From contig NC_083515.1 of the NCBI RefSeq assembly GCF_032362555.1, forward strand, positions 8,901,001 to 8,965,000: a DNA stretch of 64,000 nt. The letters run 5' to 3'. The first letter of the stretch is position 1. Each line of letters starts with the position of its first letter. The notes under the pieces were generated by a model. The model was not told where the DNA came from, made no database searches, and saw nothing but the letters and a program-made list of their open reading frames with translations. Positions 1 through 11,900 of this stretch are shown here, one piece after another. Position numbers and translations under genes: made by a program. Source of the stretch: Amyelois transitella. Lineage: Eukaryota; Arthropoda; Insecta; Lepidoptera; Pyralidae.

Positions 1-1456
1 TCATTGTACTTAGTTGGAGGTCATGTTGGTAATGTTAGGGTGTAGACCCATAGTTGCTCCTGTAATGACTAGACCCAAAGACTTCTAAGGCAATGTGGGC
101 AACACAGAGCCGTCCATTTTGTTAGCTCGAACGAAGCTAATTTTGTAACAGACAAAATTCAAGTTAAGGCTAATATAATATTGTTTTAATGATACCGATC
201 AAAAACTTTGACCGACATAAAACTCTATTTTCAGAATTTGATGGATAACTATTTTGATACATTTATTTCATTGCATTCCGCACAAAACAGCTAATTATAA
301 GTATCTAGTTTTAAGTTGATTCAATTGATTATTACTGTAACATTAAGCCGGTTAAGGCGAGAAGTGGATGTTTTAGATAAGTGGGATTAGCCAACTTGAG
401 ACTTGAATCAAAGAGCTCTTGGAGACCAAGTAAGACGTGACACATCATGCCACATATCAGTGTTATAATTAAATTTTTGTCTTAATACCACTAGACTGAC
501 TTCTGCATTAAATTCATTAAAATATCAACTTTTATTGCAGAAGATGCTCTAGTCAGTGCTTAAAATATCCAAGTAGAGCTTTGGCGCACAAGAAAACAAC
601 CTAATTTATGAATAGCATAAGTAATTATAACTGATCATACCGTTTTGGGATAATAATCGTGTATAACACTTTTGTAGATTTTGCATTTAAGCCCATGTAT
701 TGTGACATGTATATTTATATTGTGAGTGTGTTCTACATAACGTCATTCTTCTTTTTCATCTATATTTTCCGTTTCAACCTTGAATTCAATGCTTTAATCA
801 TTATCACTATTAATTATAATCAAATAACTTATATTTACTGAATACTTACAAGTACTTTCTTATTTAGCTACTTCTGGTTCCTTCTTGACAATATTAAAGT
901 ATGTTAATTGCATTGCAACAATCTTCTCTGTGTTCTAAACATCTATCTGTTGAACTATAGGCATCTATACTTTATCCTTAAAATGTATTTGTAACCGTAA
1001 TATAATTATGCCATGGAAAGATATTGATGTGAAACATGATAGTTAAGGAATCGTGTTAGACAATACAATATTTGATATTTAATAAATTTGATTGTGTTTT
1101 TATACTTTTGCGTTATTATTTCACAAAACTCCATGATTAATTAGGTCTATTTCTAAATGAATATCTATGATGAAATCTACAGTCACACTGGAAATTTATT
1201 TACCGGAATTAATGAAACAAAGTCTTGATAATTTGTGATAGGTAATTCTTAGTATTTTCATATACATCTTCATTCTTTGAAATGTCTGCCAACGTGAAAC
1301 TGTCTAGTCACTACCTTTTGTGCAAAGTTTCACCTATCTAGACCAAAACCTTAGTTTATAATTCAAACACTACGGACGAACATCCGATAACAAGTTTAAG
1401 TAGAGTTATTTCTGGACCTTCAAAAGAATTATTTATTTGTTGGTGATATTGTTTCT
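1..1456. other. Intergenic, no gene seen
   Basis: AT-rich sequence with only short chance open frames and no recognisable exon. An AATAAA signal on the minus strand at 1432-1437 lies about 20 bases past the stop codon of the neighbouring minus-strand gene, so that transcript probably ends within this stretch. Confidence 0.6.
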
Positions 1457-4400
1457 TCATTTGACTTGCGTTTTCAAATTATTGAGCGTCTTGGATTCAT
1501 ACTTCAAGTCCCCGAGTCCCTTCTGCACGATCGCGTTGACCCGCGTCGCTCGCAGCTCTTGTTGGTACTTCAGCACCTCGGACTCGGCCACTGACAGGTT
1601 CTCCAGGTTATTCAATAGCACCTATATACCAATGGTTTCATTAGAGTACGAGTAAAGTTTAAAATTGTTTTTATTTAAAAAAAATTGGTATTATAAAAAA
1701 AAAATTAAACATGGATGAATGGATTCATTGGTAATATAAGCCAATGATAATATACGAGGAGAAATTTCAATGCAATAGTAATACAAATAACTGAACTGAT
1801 TACAATTCCTTACGATAACGATTTTAAATCAAGTCTATATCCCTTGCGGAGTATACAAAGCCAACAGTCTTCTTTTCTTTTACTTTTAATATAATGAAAA
1901 ACATCGCCAGAAAATACTTAACCACATAGAACAAACTAACTTTATTAAATAAATAGGTAGTAAAGATTTATATAAGTTTTTTCAATACACGAACTGATAT
2001 TACATGGCAGCATAAGCCGATTTAACAAAGTCAATAGCGGCCTTTTGCGCTTTTATCATTGTTGGAGAATTATAGGTAAAAACGTCTGAACAATAATAAT
2101 CACTTAAAGTTTTCATATCGACATCCAACTTGCCACCTTGACCTTTTTTATCGTATACGAGTTGTGCTGGTAGAGATGTAAATATTTTTTTCTGATATGG
2201 ACCAATTTCTACAAAATTTGGACTTATTTGCGCCAATCTTTGACACAAAGAAAAATGATCGTCGTAATTAATGCAGAGGCCTGTATATTCTGCGAGAGCA
2301 CGAATTATCTTCCAATCAACGCGTGCGTCTCCAGGTGGAGTGACGGCGGGGTAAGCAAACTGAGATCTTCCTTCCATGTTCAAATACACTCCGCCTGCCT
2401 CAGAGTAGGCACTACCAGGAAGAACAATAGACGCATTCTGAGCGCCACGGTCTCCCTGAAACCCTATATAGATTACAGAACAGTCTTGAGGTGGGGTCCA
2501 TTTGTAGAATATTTCATCTGCTCCCAAGGATATCAATACTTTCGGTGGACACGCTGCAATTGCTCCCAAAGCACCCGGTTTCCAACCAGCCTCAAGAGCA
2601 CCCGCAAAACTTGCCTCTCTTGTCAAAAAATTAACTACATTCCAGTCAACGTCTTTAAGATCAGCCGGTTTTTTCGCTATTTTATATAAGTCACCCATAA
2701 TTTTTGAGGCATGTTCGGTTTCAAGTTGAGAAATACCTACAAATACTAGTGGTCGCTTAGCGCTTTGAATTATTGTTGCCGCCTTTGATATTGCACCAAT
2801 ATCGTCTCCCAAATAATTAACATAGTAATTATATTCACACTTTGGCCCAATAACGTAAATGTCACATTCATTGAACATATACGCTTGGCGAATTCTAGCA
2901 TTAAGAACGGGAGCTTCAAACCGTGGGTTAGTACCAATCAGCAATATTTTATCTGCTAATGCGATATCTCTCATATTTATGTTTAGTGAATAGCCAGCTC
3001 TGATATCTGGTCCAGATAATCCATAGTACATACCGCGTTCTGTGTAAGTATGCTCAGAACATAACATGTTCAGATAATCTTTAGCGACTACCGCGGTTTC
3101 CACATTGGTGTGAGGCCCAACCACCGCCATTATTTCATGTGGACAAACTGAACAAATCAAACATGCGGCTGCTTTTAGTGCATTATGCCAATCTGTTCCA
3201 CATAGACAACCTTTGTATTTTACCATTGGGCTAACTAATCTTTGAATTTCAAGCGAATCTATAGCCCATCTACCTTTATCGGAAAGCCATTCTTGATTAA
3301 TTTCATCGTGTTCTCGTGGCAAAACCCGTAGTAATCTGTTATAACGAGTATTCAATACAATATTTGTTCCTGTCGCATCAGTAACATCAATAGAATTAGT
3401 CCTAGTTACTTCCCAAGGACGAGCTTTAAACATGTACGGTATAGCTGTTAAAGACCCAACTGGACACAGATCGATGATGTTCCCTGAAAGTTCCGAAAGG
3501 AACATTTTGTCTACGTAAGTACCAACGAGCATATCAACACCACGGCCAGAAGTGCCCAATATGTCCAAGCCACAAACTTGGGAACCAAATCTTATGCACC
3601 TAGTACAATGTATACAGCGAGTCATTTCAGCTCGTATCAACGGACCTAAATTTTTATCTTCCACAGCTCTTTTTCCTTCAAAATGCACATCAGTGAATCT
3701 CGACCGATCATTTCCAAATTTCATAGTTAAGTCCTGAAGGTCACATTCCCCTCCTTGATCACATATAGGACAGTCTAAAGGGTGGTTAATCAAAAGAAAT
3801 TCTAAAACAGACTCCTGTGCCTTCATGCACATTTCTGAATTGGTCCATATTTTCATGCCTTTGGCTATTGGCACACCGCATGCAATTTGTGGTTTCCACA
3901 TGCCCTCGACTTCGACGAGACACATTCTGCAGTTCCCGCTGATAGACAGTCTTTCGTGGTAGCAAAAGGAGGGTATCAATACTTTCTCGTGCCGTACGGC
4001 TTGCATGATGGTAAAATAGCTGGGCACGGAGACAGGCTTGCCGTTGATAAAAACATCAACATTTCCCGATCCCGACTGATATCTTTTTTGGGCATACCGT
4101 ATCGCGTTAGTGGAATTCAAAATTTTATTTAAAACTCTAAACATGATTGTTATATAATGTTTTGATTCATTGATTATGATAGATGCTGTTTTACAATATT
4201 GACAATGTCATACTGAAACTTTCCAAATAGGCTTACTGATTAAAGTACGTAACCTTTATTTTAATTTGAAATCTTCCAAAAACCCTGTGCTTGTCGCAGT
4301 CAGCGGGGCTGGCATGGCACGCGCGACGCCATTTTTATCGCGCGATAAACTATCTCTGTCCCGTTGCACATCATAATAAAAAACGAAACAACGATAGTTT

Positions 4401-7233
4401 ATTATTAGCAGTTTTAGATTTGTAAGATATACTTATGTATAAAATTTAAAAGAAATCGGTAAATCAATAAATTACTCATCAATAAAGTCTACTTACTTTG
4501 TGAATAGAATCAATTAGCTGAACCAATGCTTCTTTAAATTGAATGAATATTTCAGTGGCTCTCTGATACCTGGTAACAAATAAATATCTTAATTCTTATA
4601 AGATAGTAGTAGTTGGTGACAAAACTGCTCGAAATACTAAAATTAATGGAAAGCTAGCTAATAATGTAAAAATGTATTTGCTAGAAATAACTTGAAGAGA
4701 ATTTAAAGAAATTTTATAATGTTACTAAAAGACGACTCACTTATGGTCGTGTAGGGCATCTGTAAAGGCATAATCCAGGGCTAATCTCAGGGTCCTAGCG
4801 GCCCTGGGCGCCGCCGGGGCGGCCAGTACTCTTCTAGCTCCTCGCTCCAGACAGCGTGCCTGGACCAAAAAGCGGCAGGCGTCGGCACACGCTGTAGTGC
4901 GCTCCCAACCACTCCTAGTTGAAAATACCCTTCATATAAATAGATTTAAACTTTCAAAAATTAGAATTATGTTCTATTGAACATGATACACATAATCTTT
5001 TAGACCATTCTGTTCTGGACAAAAGTTTTTATTGAAGACTGAAGTTTGTAAAACCTACTACCAATTAATATCACAACTTAGGTCTTAATCGGGTTGAACA
5101 AATCTGACTGAAAACTTTGACACGAGAATAACAGCATTATGGAGCCTTTATCCAGCAGTGGATTGCTGATGATACTAACTTGCCCACCGAAGTCATCTTC
5201 CAAGCCGGCAAGGCGTCGTCCAATAAACGAACAGCGGCATGCGCGTACTCCGCGGCGGCGCGCAATCGTGCGCTGACTGAAGCGAGGGCGTCCCGCAGAC
5301 CGCGCGCCCGGGACAGCTCGCCTTCTAGCGGAGTCCCCGGACGAGAATTGAAGCCCCATAGTGTGTCTGCATAGTCAAGAAGTACCTAGTTAATTGGCTA
5401 AAGAATAACTTTGTGGACTTGAAACTTTAACTTTTCCCTAAGCAAAACATTAATTGAGAAAAAGTGCACTGATATTTCATAGAGCACCTTTTTTATTTAA
5501 TATTTGTGTCGTTCTCTTTCTGCAGGTCTTCTTTAAAACTAATCTACGTACCTACGATATTAATATCTGTTAAAACCAAGGAGAAAAACCAACCATATCT
5601 TATCAACTAAATCGAAGAATGCGTTTTTATAAGATATTTCAAAGGTTAGGTAATCATGTCATTTACCCATTAATTGCTGCAGCTGTGCATACAGCGACCT
5701 CGTACGAAGAATTTGTGCGTGTAAGATCCTACGCTCGGATTGTAGCTCGCTCTGCCTGGTCTGAAGCCAGCACAACTCCAAACGACGCATTTCCTTCAAT
5801 CAAAGTCAGTCGATCATTGGGTTAGAGTGGTTGATATCATCTATATATGTATATGTAAAACTCCTGCTAAACTTTAATTTTAATACAACAAATCATAATG
5901 AATTGTGTGGTAAAAAGACGTGACACTTACCTTACGATTAACATTCGCGACAAAGTCTTCATTTTCCGAAGCCAACAACGGGCGCCTGTACAAGTCCAAA
6001 CTTACGAACAACTGAAATAAATAGCATCTTTTCACATCCAAGCTTGAACAATTATGAAAAGTTCCAAAACTTATTATTTGTGTTTAGTTGACCTAGATTG
6101 AGACCTTTAGGTCTCAATCTAGGTCAACTTTGGATAATAACCTATTATGATACTCACTTGATGAATAGTTTTGGCATATGATTCTTGAGTTACCATGGGT
6201 CTCGTTGTTTCTTCAAATGTGTTGATTTCCTGGAAGAGTAAAAGAATTGATAGCCGTAAGCAAACTAAAAGGCTGATGAATTAAACACTTAAATTCCAGA
6301 ACCAGCCCCTTTGTGTGGCACACGCGATGCCGTTTTTATCGCGCGAAAAACTATCGCTGTCCCTTTTCACGTCATAACGTTTTTAAAAACTAGCGTCGTG
6401 CGTACCATGCTACGGAGGCAGGTTTTGTTTTTTTTATTATTGCGTACTTACATAGTTTTTCATCAAATATTTTCTTAATTACTCTAAAATATTGGCATTT
6501 ACATACCATATTAATATTTTTTTTTTGGAAATTCCTTACAAAATTTTGTTATTTAGCAACTTTTACCTGCTGTATGCTCTCCATCTCGGCGGTGACCACG
6601 GCCAGCCTGGCCAGGGGGTGTGGCTTCTCACTCTTGGCTATTTCATCATCTAACCTCACGATGGCTGATACTATGGTCTCCCCCTTCCGTGCGTCTTGCC
6701 ATGACTGTATGTGAGGATGCTGGAAATTTGTCACGGCTTAACTTATGTGGATGACTTTATAATCCAATCTAAAATCACTTGATTGAGAATTGCCAATGAT
6801 TTGAACAGTTTGATTTATATCGCGTAAGATTTTGAATAATGCTCTAAGACGGAGTATTAGATAAAAAAAAATAATAAAAAAGAAATCGCTATGTAGTTGG
6901 GGGTCCTGGTATTTAAACTAATAGATACTAAATTTATAACTATTGAAAATTATTGTTACTAGTTATAATTATCACTTTTTATTAATTGCCAATACAGCAA
7001 TCGAATTACGCCAGTCCCTATTAACTAGGGGAAATTATGAGAGATTGTGAGAAAAGTTGTGTCCACCTCATTGTCAACACAAGAACAAAGCTACAAGGAA
7101 ATTGAATAGAATTAATAAGATAGGTGGTATAAAAAGCTACAAGTAGATATTAAAGTTTTGCGGAAGTATGGATAACACTGACCGTAGGAGCCCTGGATAC
7201 ATCAATCCGCTGTGAGCTCGCCATGCAGCCCAT
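1457..7233 (-). CDS. Unrecognised 360-aa protein with Met-Gly-Cys start (9 exons)
   Basis: Coding exons, in transcript order: 7183-7233, 6567-6719, 6158-6229, 5931-6011, 5667-5793, 5180-5366, 4741-4914, 4497-4569 and 1457-1621. All junctions are GT-AG with matching phase, giving 361 codons including the stop. I do not recognise the family. The protein starts MGCMASSQR, a plausible N-myristoylation (Gly2) plus palmitoylation (Cys3) signal, so membrane attachment is a reasonable inference. The rest is largely helical and charged, with likely coiled-coil stretches such as TRQSELQSERRILHAQ (exon 5) and the Lys/Glu/Gln-rich C-terminus (exon 9). Exons 6 and 7 are Ala/Arg-rich and far more GC-rich than the introns. 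There is no signal peptide or transmembrane segment. The last intron, about 2.9 kb, contains the whole NDUFS1 gene on the same strand. Exon structure is well supported; function is unknown. Confidence 0.8.
2000..4144 (-). CDS. NDUFS1: NADH:ubiquinone oxidoreductase 75 kDa subunit (complex I), intronless
   Basis: A single uninterrupted 714-codon frame. NDUFS1 is the largest core subunit of the complex I matrix arm and carries iron-sulfur clusters N1b, N4 and N5, which pass electrons from NADH towards ubiquinone. An N-terminal stretch rich in Arg/Lys/Ser without acidic residues (about 1-27) fits a mitochondrial presequence. Next come the 2Fe-2S ferredoxin fold with Cys61, Cys72, Cys75 and Cys89, the His/Cys motif HPLDCPICDQGGECDLQD, the CIHCTRCIRFGSQVCG cluster motif and a molybdopterin-oxidoreductase-like C-terminal domain. 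Length matches the family (about 720-730). The gene sits inside the last intron of the MGC-protein gene on the same strand. An AATAAA signal (minus strand, 1941-1946) lies some 55 bases past the stop. The lack of introns suggests a retrocopy or complete intron loss; no damage to the frame is visible, so it should be functional. Confidence 0.95.
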   Translation of the reverse strand: MFRVLNKILNSTNAIRYAQKRYQSGSGNVDVFINGKPVSVPSYFTIMQAVRHEKVLIPSFCYHERLSISGNCRMCLVEVEGMWKPQIACGVPIAKGMKIWTNSEMCMKAQESVLEFLLINHPLDCPICDQGGECDLQDLTMKFGNDRSRFTDVHFEGKRAVEDKNLGPLIRAEMTRCIHCTRCIRFGSQVCGLDILGTSGRGVDMLVGTYVDKMFLSELSGNIIDLCPVGSLTAIPYMFKARPWEVTRTNSIDVTDATGTNIVLNTRYNRLLRVLPREHDEINQEWLSDKGRWAIDSLEIQRLVSPMVKYKGCLCGTDWHNALKAAACLICSVCPHEIMAVVGPHTNVETAVVAKDYLNMLCSEHTYTERGMYYGLSGPDIRAGYSLNINMRDIALADKILLIGTNPRFEAPVLNARIRQAYMFNECDIYVIGPKCEYNYYVNYLGDDIGAISKAATIIQSAKRPLVFVGISQLETEHASKIMGDLYKIAKKPADLKDVDWNVVNFLTREASFAGALEAGWKPGALGAIAACPPKVLISLGADEIFYKWTPPQDCSVIYIGFQGDRGAQNASIVLPGSAYSEAGGVYLNMEGRSQFAYPAVTPPGDARVDWKIIRALAEYTGLCINYDDHFSLCQRLAQISPNFVEIGPYQKKIFTSLPAQLVYDKKGQGGKLDVDMKTLSDYYCSDVFTYNSPTMIKAQKAAIDFVKSAYAAM
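4300..4385. repeat. GC-rich palindromic MITE-like repeat
   Basis: Contains 'cacgcgcgacgcc', 'tttatcgcgcgataaactat' and 'gtcccgttgcac'. Related copies occur near 6305, 52700, 53860 and 59905, partly in inverted order. This copy lies about 160 bases upstream of the NDUFS1 start codon, in its promoter-proximal region. Confidence 0.6.
5130..5172 (+). repeat. LINE 3'-end scrap beside a splice donor
   Basis: The words 'gagcctttatccagcagtgg' and 'attgctgatgat' resemble the common insect LINE tail also seen near 31840 ('ggcctacatccagtagtgga'). It abuts the donor of exon 6 of the MGC-protein gene (exon edge at 5180). Confidence 0.4.
6086..6129. other. Perfect short hairpin in an intron
   Basis: Two 21-base arms, 'agttgacctagattgagacc' plus t at 6086-6106 and the exact reverse complement at 6109-6129, separated by 'tt'. 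It lies in the intron between exons 3 and 4 of the MGC-protein gene. It is shorter than a normal microRNA precursor. Confidence 0.8.
6305..6425. repeat. GC-rich palindromic MITE-like repeat, second copy
   Basis: Carries 'tttttatcgcgcgaaaaact', 'atcgctgtccc' and the partner end 'gcgtcgtgcgtaccatgcta'. Same family as the copy at 4300-4385. It lies in intron 2 of the MGC-protein gene. Confidence 0.6.
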
Positions 7234-8972
7234 TGGACCGTACCCTCACTCGAACAAACTTATAAAAACAGCTCCGTTAAATGCCACCCCTTATAAACCA
7301 ATGTAAGCCAAGGTTACTACGAATTTCGCTCATCGTTTGCAAATAAATAGAACCGCTTATAACAAACAATAAGAGCTAAGCGCGCGGCGGCACCGCGGTC
7401 ATAGCTATTTACACTCGGCTTCAGGATTAAGTTTAAGGTTATGGATATGGCAGTTAATGTGTTCTTAAATTTTGTGTAATAATATGAAGTATTTATTAAC
7501 TCTGTGGTGTCTGTGTCTACCCCTATGGAAAATAGAAGTGAAGATATACGTAGTATTTCATCATCTTCCTGATATTTGTCCCAGTTGCGCCTTCCTGTGG
7601 AAGATCCCGGGATATGCCCTATTTATTAATCGGTACAAGGTTTGTTTGTTTGTTTGTAATATCTTTATTGCATAGAAATTTACACAGTTACATAGTTGTA
7701 AAAAAAAATCATTTGCAATGGAGGATATAAGATATCTAATTAAGTATAAAAGCGGCAAGTCGCTGTGTTATTAGCAATAACTTAAAGTCGGATTTACTCA
7801 TAAACTGCCCCATGACCCAGCAGATAGAAAAAAAAATTTCTTATCCAAAATCCCTTCTATAATGCCTCTCATTTTTTAGTACGTTCATGTTTCACTAGAC
7901 AATTAGTTATCACCACACGTCATCAAAAACTAATTTCGCATGGTATGATACATAACACGATATTAAAAGTTGTAGTTGCACTGCATATTAACGTCAGCAC
8001 TGTTAATAATTCTGATATAATTTGTAGTATCCTCGATGTGACAACTACAGCCCACATAACAAAAAGGCTGTTCTAGTGTAACAGTTGTAGGCATTTCAGA
8101 ATTGTTTTAAGTAATTCTCATTCTCAGCCTTTGTGGGCTTAATATAATTGCCTTTTTATAACAGATGTCCGGGATCTATCCCTGTCCGATCATGATTAAG
8201 AACAAACATTTTGGGATAAACCTGGATCTTTGACTATCTCCGTTGAATCTTTCACGGGGAAGAGCAAACCGTTTGTTTTTTACAACGATCCAAGAATGCT
8301 TCCTGTTTGACCTGTGTCATTAGAAACATACCAGCTTGAATCAAGGTTACACTTTCAGTTGCCTTACTATTCCATTGTTGTCACCCAAAGTAAAACTAGC
8401 AGGTTTCATCTCCTTTCTGTTTATGAACGCCATGTACCTACTCCTGTCCTGCATCCAGTGTGATAATTTTTTATTGAGTTTAATCAGGGTTTTCCCTCAC
8501 GGTAAGAGCCTTAAATGATCTAAGGCTTCTTCCACCTAAAGTTCATCCCGGTAACATCCTCACCTTACTGGAGAGGCGCATTTTTACTATGATCTTCGAT
8601 TGGGTGGGAGATTTCAACTCGAAGCGACTCCCGTCAGACAACTACAATCTTTGGAAGACAACATAACCTAGGTATATGGAATTATGGTAAAACCTGCACT
8701 GATATGAATGCACTGATTTTACGAAAAGCCTGCATTCGTTTATAAATGGCGCTAAATTTGCGCGGGAAAAGCTGCGGTAAAAAACTAGTAGAAATATACA
8801 AATTGACGCACGCACGTGTTCCAAACCTATAGTCTATTTGCTGTTGTGATTACCCGTTGCTAAGGAAGCGAAGTTGTTTATTTTCTTTGTCACGTAGCTC
8901 GTAATGTTAGGGGGCGAAATTTGAGTAAACTTTATTAAAATTTATAATATTTCAAGAAATCTTCAGTGAAAA
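7234..8972. other. Intergenic between two divergent genes, partly repeats
   Basis: Separates the start of the minus-strand MGC-protein gene from the plus-strand CFAP276 start. It holds a GC-rich patch (7381-7400), a 'tttgtttgtttgtttgtaat' run beginning a repeat also found near 24440 and 24755, and repeat-like sequence at about 8500-8640. No convincing exon was seen. Confidence 0.5.
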
Positions 8973-11900
8973 ATGGCTGGAGTAAAACAAGTTAGGAACA
9001 AGAAACTTTTACCCGATTTGAGGAAAGAGGGTATTCTCACCCAGGAAATAGTTCTCTCGACCAAGGAGAAGCACGGTGTCCCCGCGGGATCCAGGCTGTT
9101 TTCCCACCACACACTTGCCAGTGTCAGAAGATTACATTTCTACCACCCATTTCAGTAAGTTATTAACTAATTTTTGTAATAGAGTAAGATCCCAGAGCCG
9201 TAAGACACAACTTATTTTCTAAAGAATGGATCTTTCGATTCTCAGTAGTCTTTCATGTACTTTTAATACCTGCATGTTTGTGAGACTTGCCCGGTGACAT
9301 CTGCGCAGGTACCAGGCGAGAAAGGTAACTAAAAATCACAGTTACTTAACTTAAATTTTTATGACTGATTTTTATATATATTTTATAGACTATTACTCTG
9401 AAGTCATATCAGAGAAGTCAGACGCTTTCCATGCGCCAGAACTTTTGTCAGACGCTTTAAAGCTCTATCAAAAAAAAATTAACTTAATTTATTTTTAAAT
9501 GTCTGACTTTTATATATGTTATTCAGATAACTATTACAAAGTTGTATTAAATCAGTCAGACAGTTTGTAATGACCAAACACCCCTTAAACACAAGAATTA
9601 CTCAGCTTTGAGTATGAGCGCGATAGCACAATGCGCATGCGCGTCAGAGTAAAATATCTAATATTTGAAAAGTACTTACTGTTTTCAATTTCATATTTTT
9701 CATATTCAAATACGATGAAATTTATAATTAAAATAATAATTTATACACATACATACATACATACATAAAATCACGCCTCTTTCCCGGAGGGGTAGGCAGA
9801 GACTACCTCTTTCCACTTGCCACGATCTCTGCATACTTCTTTCGCTTCGTCCACATTCATAACTCTCTTCATACAAGCTCGGCGGTTTCGGGTACTTTTG
9901 ACCTGACCCTTTACCAGGACGTCCTTAATTTGATCAAGATACGTTCGTCTAGGTCTTCCCACTCCGACCTTTCCCTCCACACTCTCCTTGTATATCTGCT
10001 TAGTCAACCTGCTTTCATTCATCCTCTCCACATGACCGAACCATCTTAACATACCCTTTTCTATTCCTGTAACTACATCTTCTTTCACATCACAACATTC
10101 CCTTATCACGCTGTTCCTTATCCTGTCACTCAATTTCACACCCATCATACTCCTTAACGCTCTCATTTCCACTGCATTTATTCTGCTTTCATGCTTCTTT
10201 TGCCATACCCAACTTTCACTCCCATACATTAATGTCGGGACCAACACGCCCCTGTGCACAGCCAGTCGAGCCTTTTTGGATAGTTTCTGACTGCTCATAA
10301 AGGCATGCAAAGCTCCATTCACCATGTTCCCCGCGTTCACTCTCCTTTCAATATCACTATCATACTTGCCATCTGATGTAAACTTTGATCCTAGATATAC
10401 AAACTCTTTCACTTGCTCCACTTTTTCTCCTCCAATCAAAATATTACATGCTGTCATTTCTTTCTCCATTTCAAAAACCAGTGTTTTAGTTTTACTTACG
10501 TTCACTTTCATTCCTTTCTCTTTTAAAGCTTCATGCATACAGTTTACCATCTCCTGTAACTCCTCCGCTGATGACGCCAGTATAACCTGATCGTCGGCAT
10601 AGAGCAGACATTTGACGAGTAACTCATTCATCCTTAATCCACTTTTAGACTCTTTCAAATCTGTCAAACAGCTATCCATAAATAGGTTGAACAGCCACGG
10701 TGACGCAACACATCCTTGCCTAACGCCTTTCTCAATCTTAAACCACTCAGTGTGCGCTCCGTTTATCCTGACACAAGCACTCGAATCCTCATATAAGGAT
10801 TTCAGTGCTCGTATTAAGAGACTGCTCACCCCATGCATAGAAAGTGCTGACCACAATTCATTCCTCTCAACTCTGTCATACATAATAACACACTACATAA
10901 TAATTTATCATTTTTAAAATAATATAATATATTGCATACTAGCTGTTGCCCGCGACGTCGTCCGCGTAAAGTTCGAGTTGAATCTTAATCATGCAGTCTG
11001 ATACAGACAGACAGACAAAAAATGAAAAAAAAATTCTCTATTTGTTTCAGTCAAAATATTAAATGTACAGACAAAATATTTTTACCGTATGATTATATGT
11101 AGTATTTTGATTTTCAGTTTTTTTAATAAATACTCAAACAACACAAAAAAAAATATTTTTAATAAAAATTAATATATATCTTGTTATTATTGGGACTCGA
11201 ACTCGGACCGCCAACTTCACAGTCTCACGCGCTAACCACTGGACCATCGAAGCCGTTGCGGTTGTGTCGAATTAAAGTAGACTACATACATATGGTCACG
11301 TCTATATCCCTTGCGGGGTAGACAGAGCCAACAGCCTTGAAAAGACTAAATGGCCACGTTCAGCTATTTGGCTTAATGATAGAATTGAGATTCAAATAGT
11401 GATAGGTTGCTCGCCCATCGCCTAAAAAAGAATCCCAAGTTTGTAAGCCTATCCCTTAGTCGCCTTTCACTTATATTTATATGTTATAGGTTTACTATTA
11501 CTATACTATTTTTTAATTGTTTATGATTTTATTTTTACGGAAAATTCTGCCAGCAACGACAATCTAACTGATGATGAGGACGATGACTTGAGTGGACAGT
11601 ATAGAGATTTAATAAATGATGAAAATTCAAATGATTATTTTGATGATGAAGATGATAAAGAGACAATAAAATAATTATTCAATTGATCAATCATAATTAA
11701 TTATTTTTTTATTGAAATTATTATAATAGATATATTTTTTTAAATAAAATAAAAATCATTCTTTTTGAAAGGCTATTGCTACAAAAAAATTCATTTTCCC
11801 CTATTTATATGCAATATATTATATTATTTTAAAAATGATTAATAATTATTTTAATTATAAATTTCATCGTATTTGAATAGATATGCAAAAATATGAAATT

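Noticed and set aside
11192-11262. tRNA gene
   Set aside because: A- and B-box-like sequence is present, but it is embedded in repeat blocks and lacks a clean acceptor stem; it is a SINE head. The same goes for 25560-25650 and 33537-33600.
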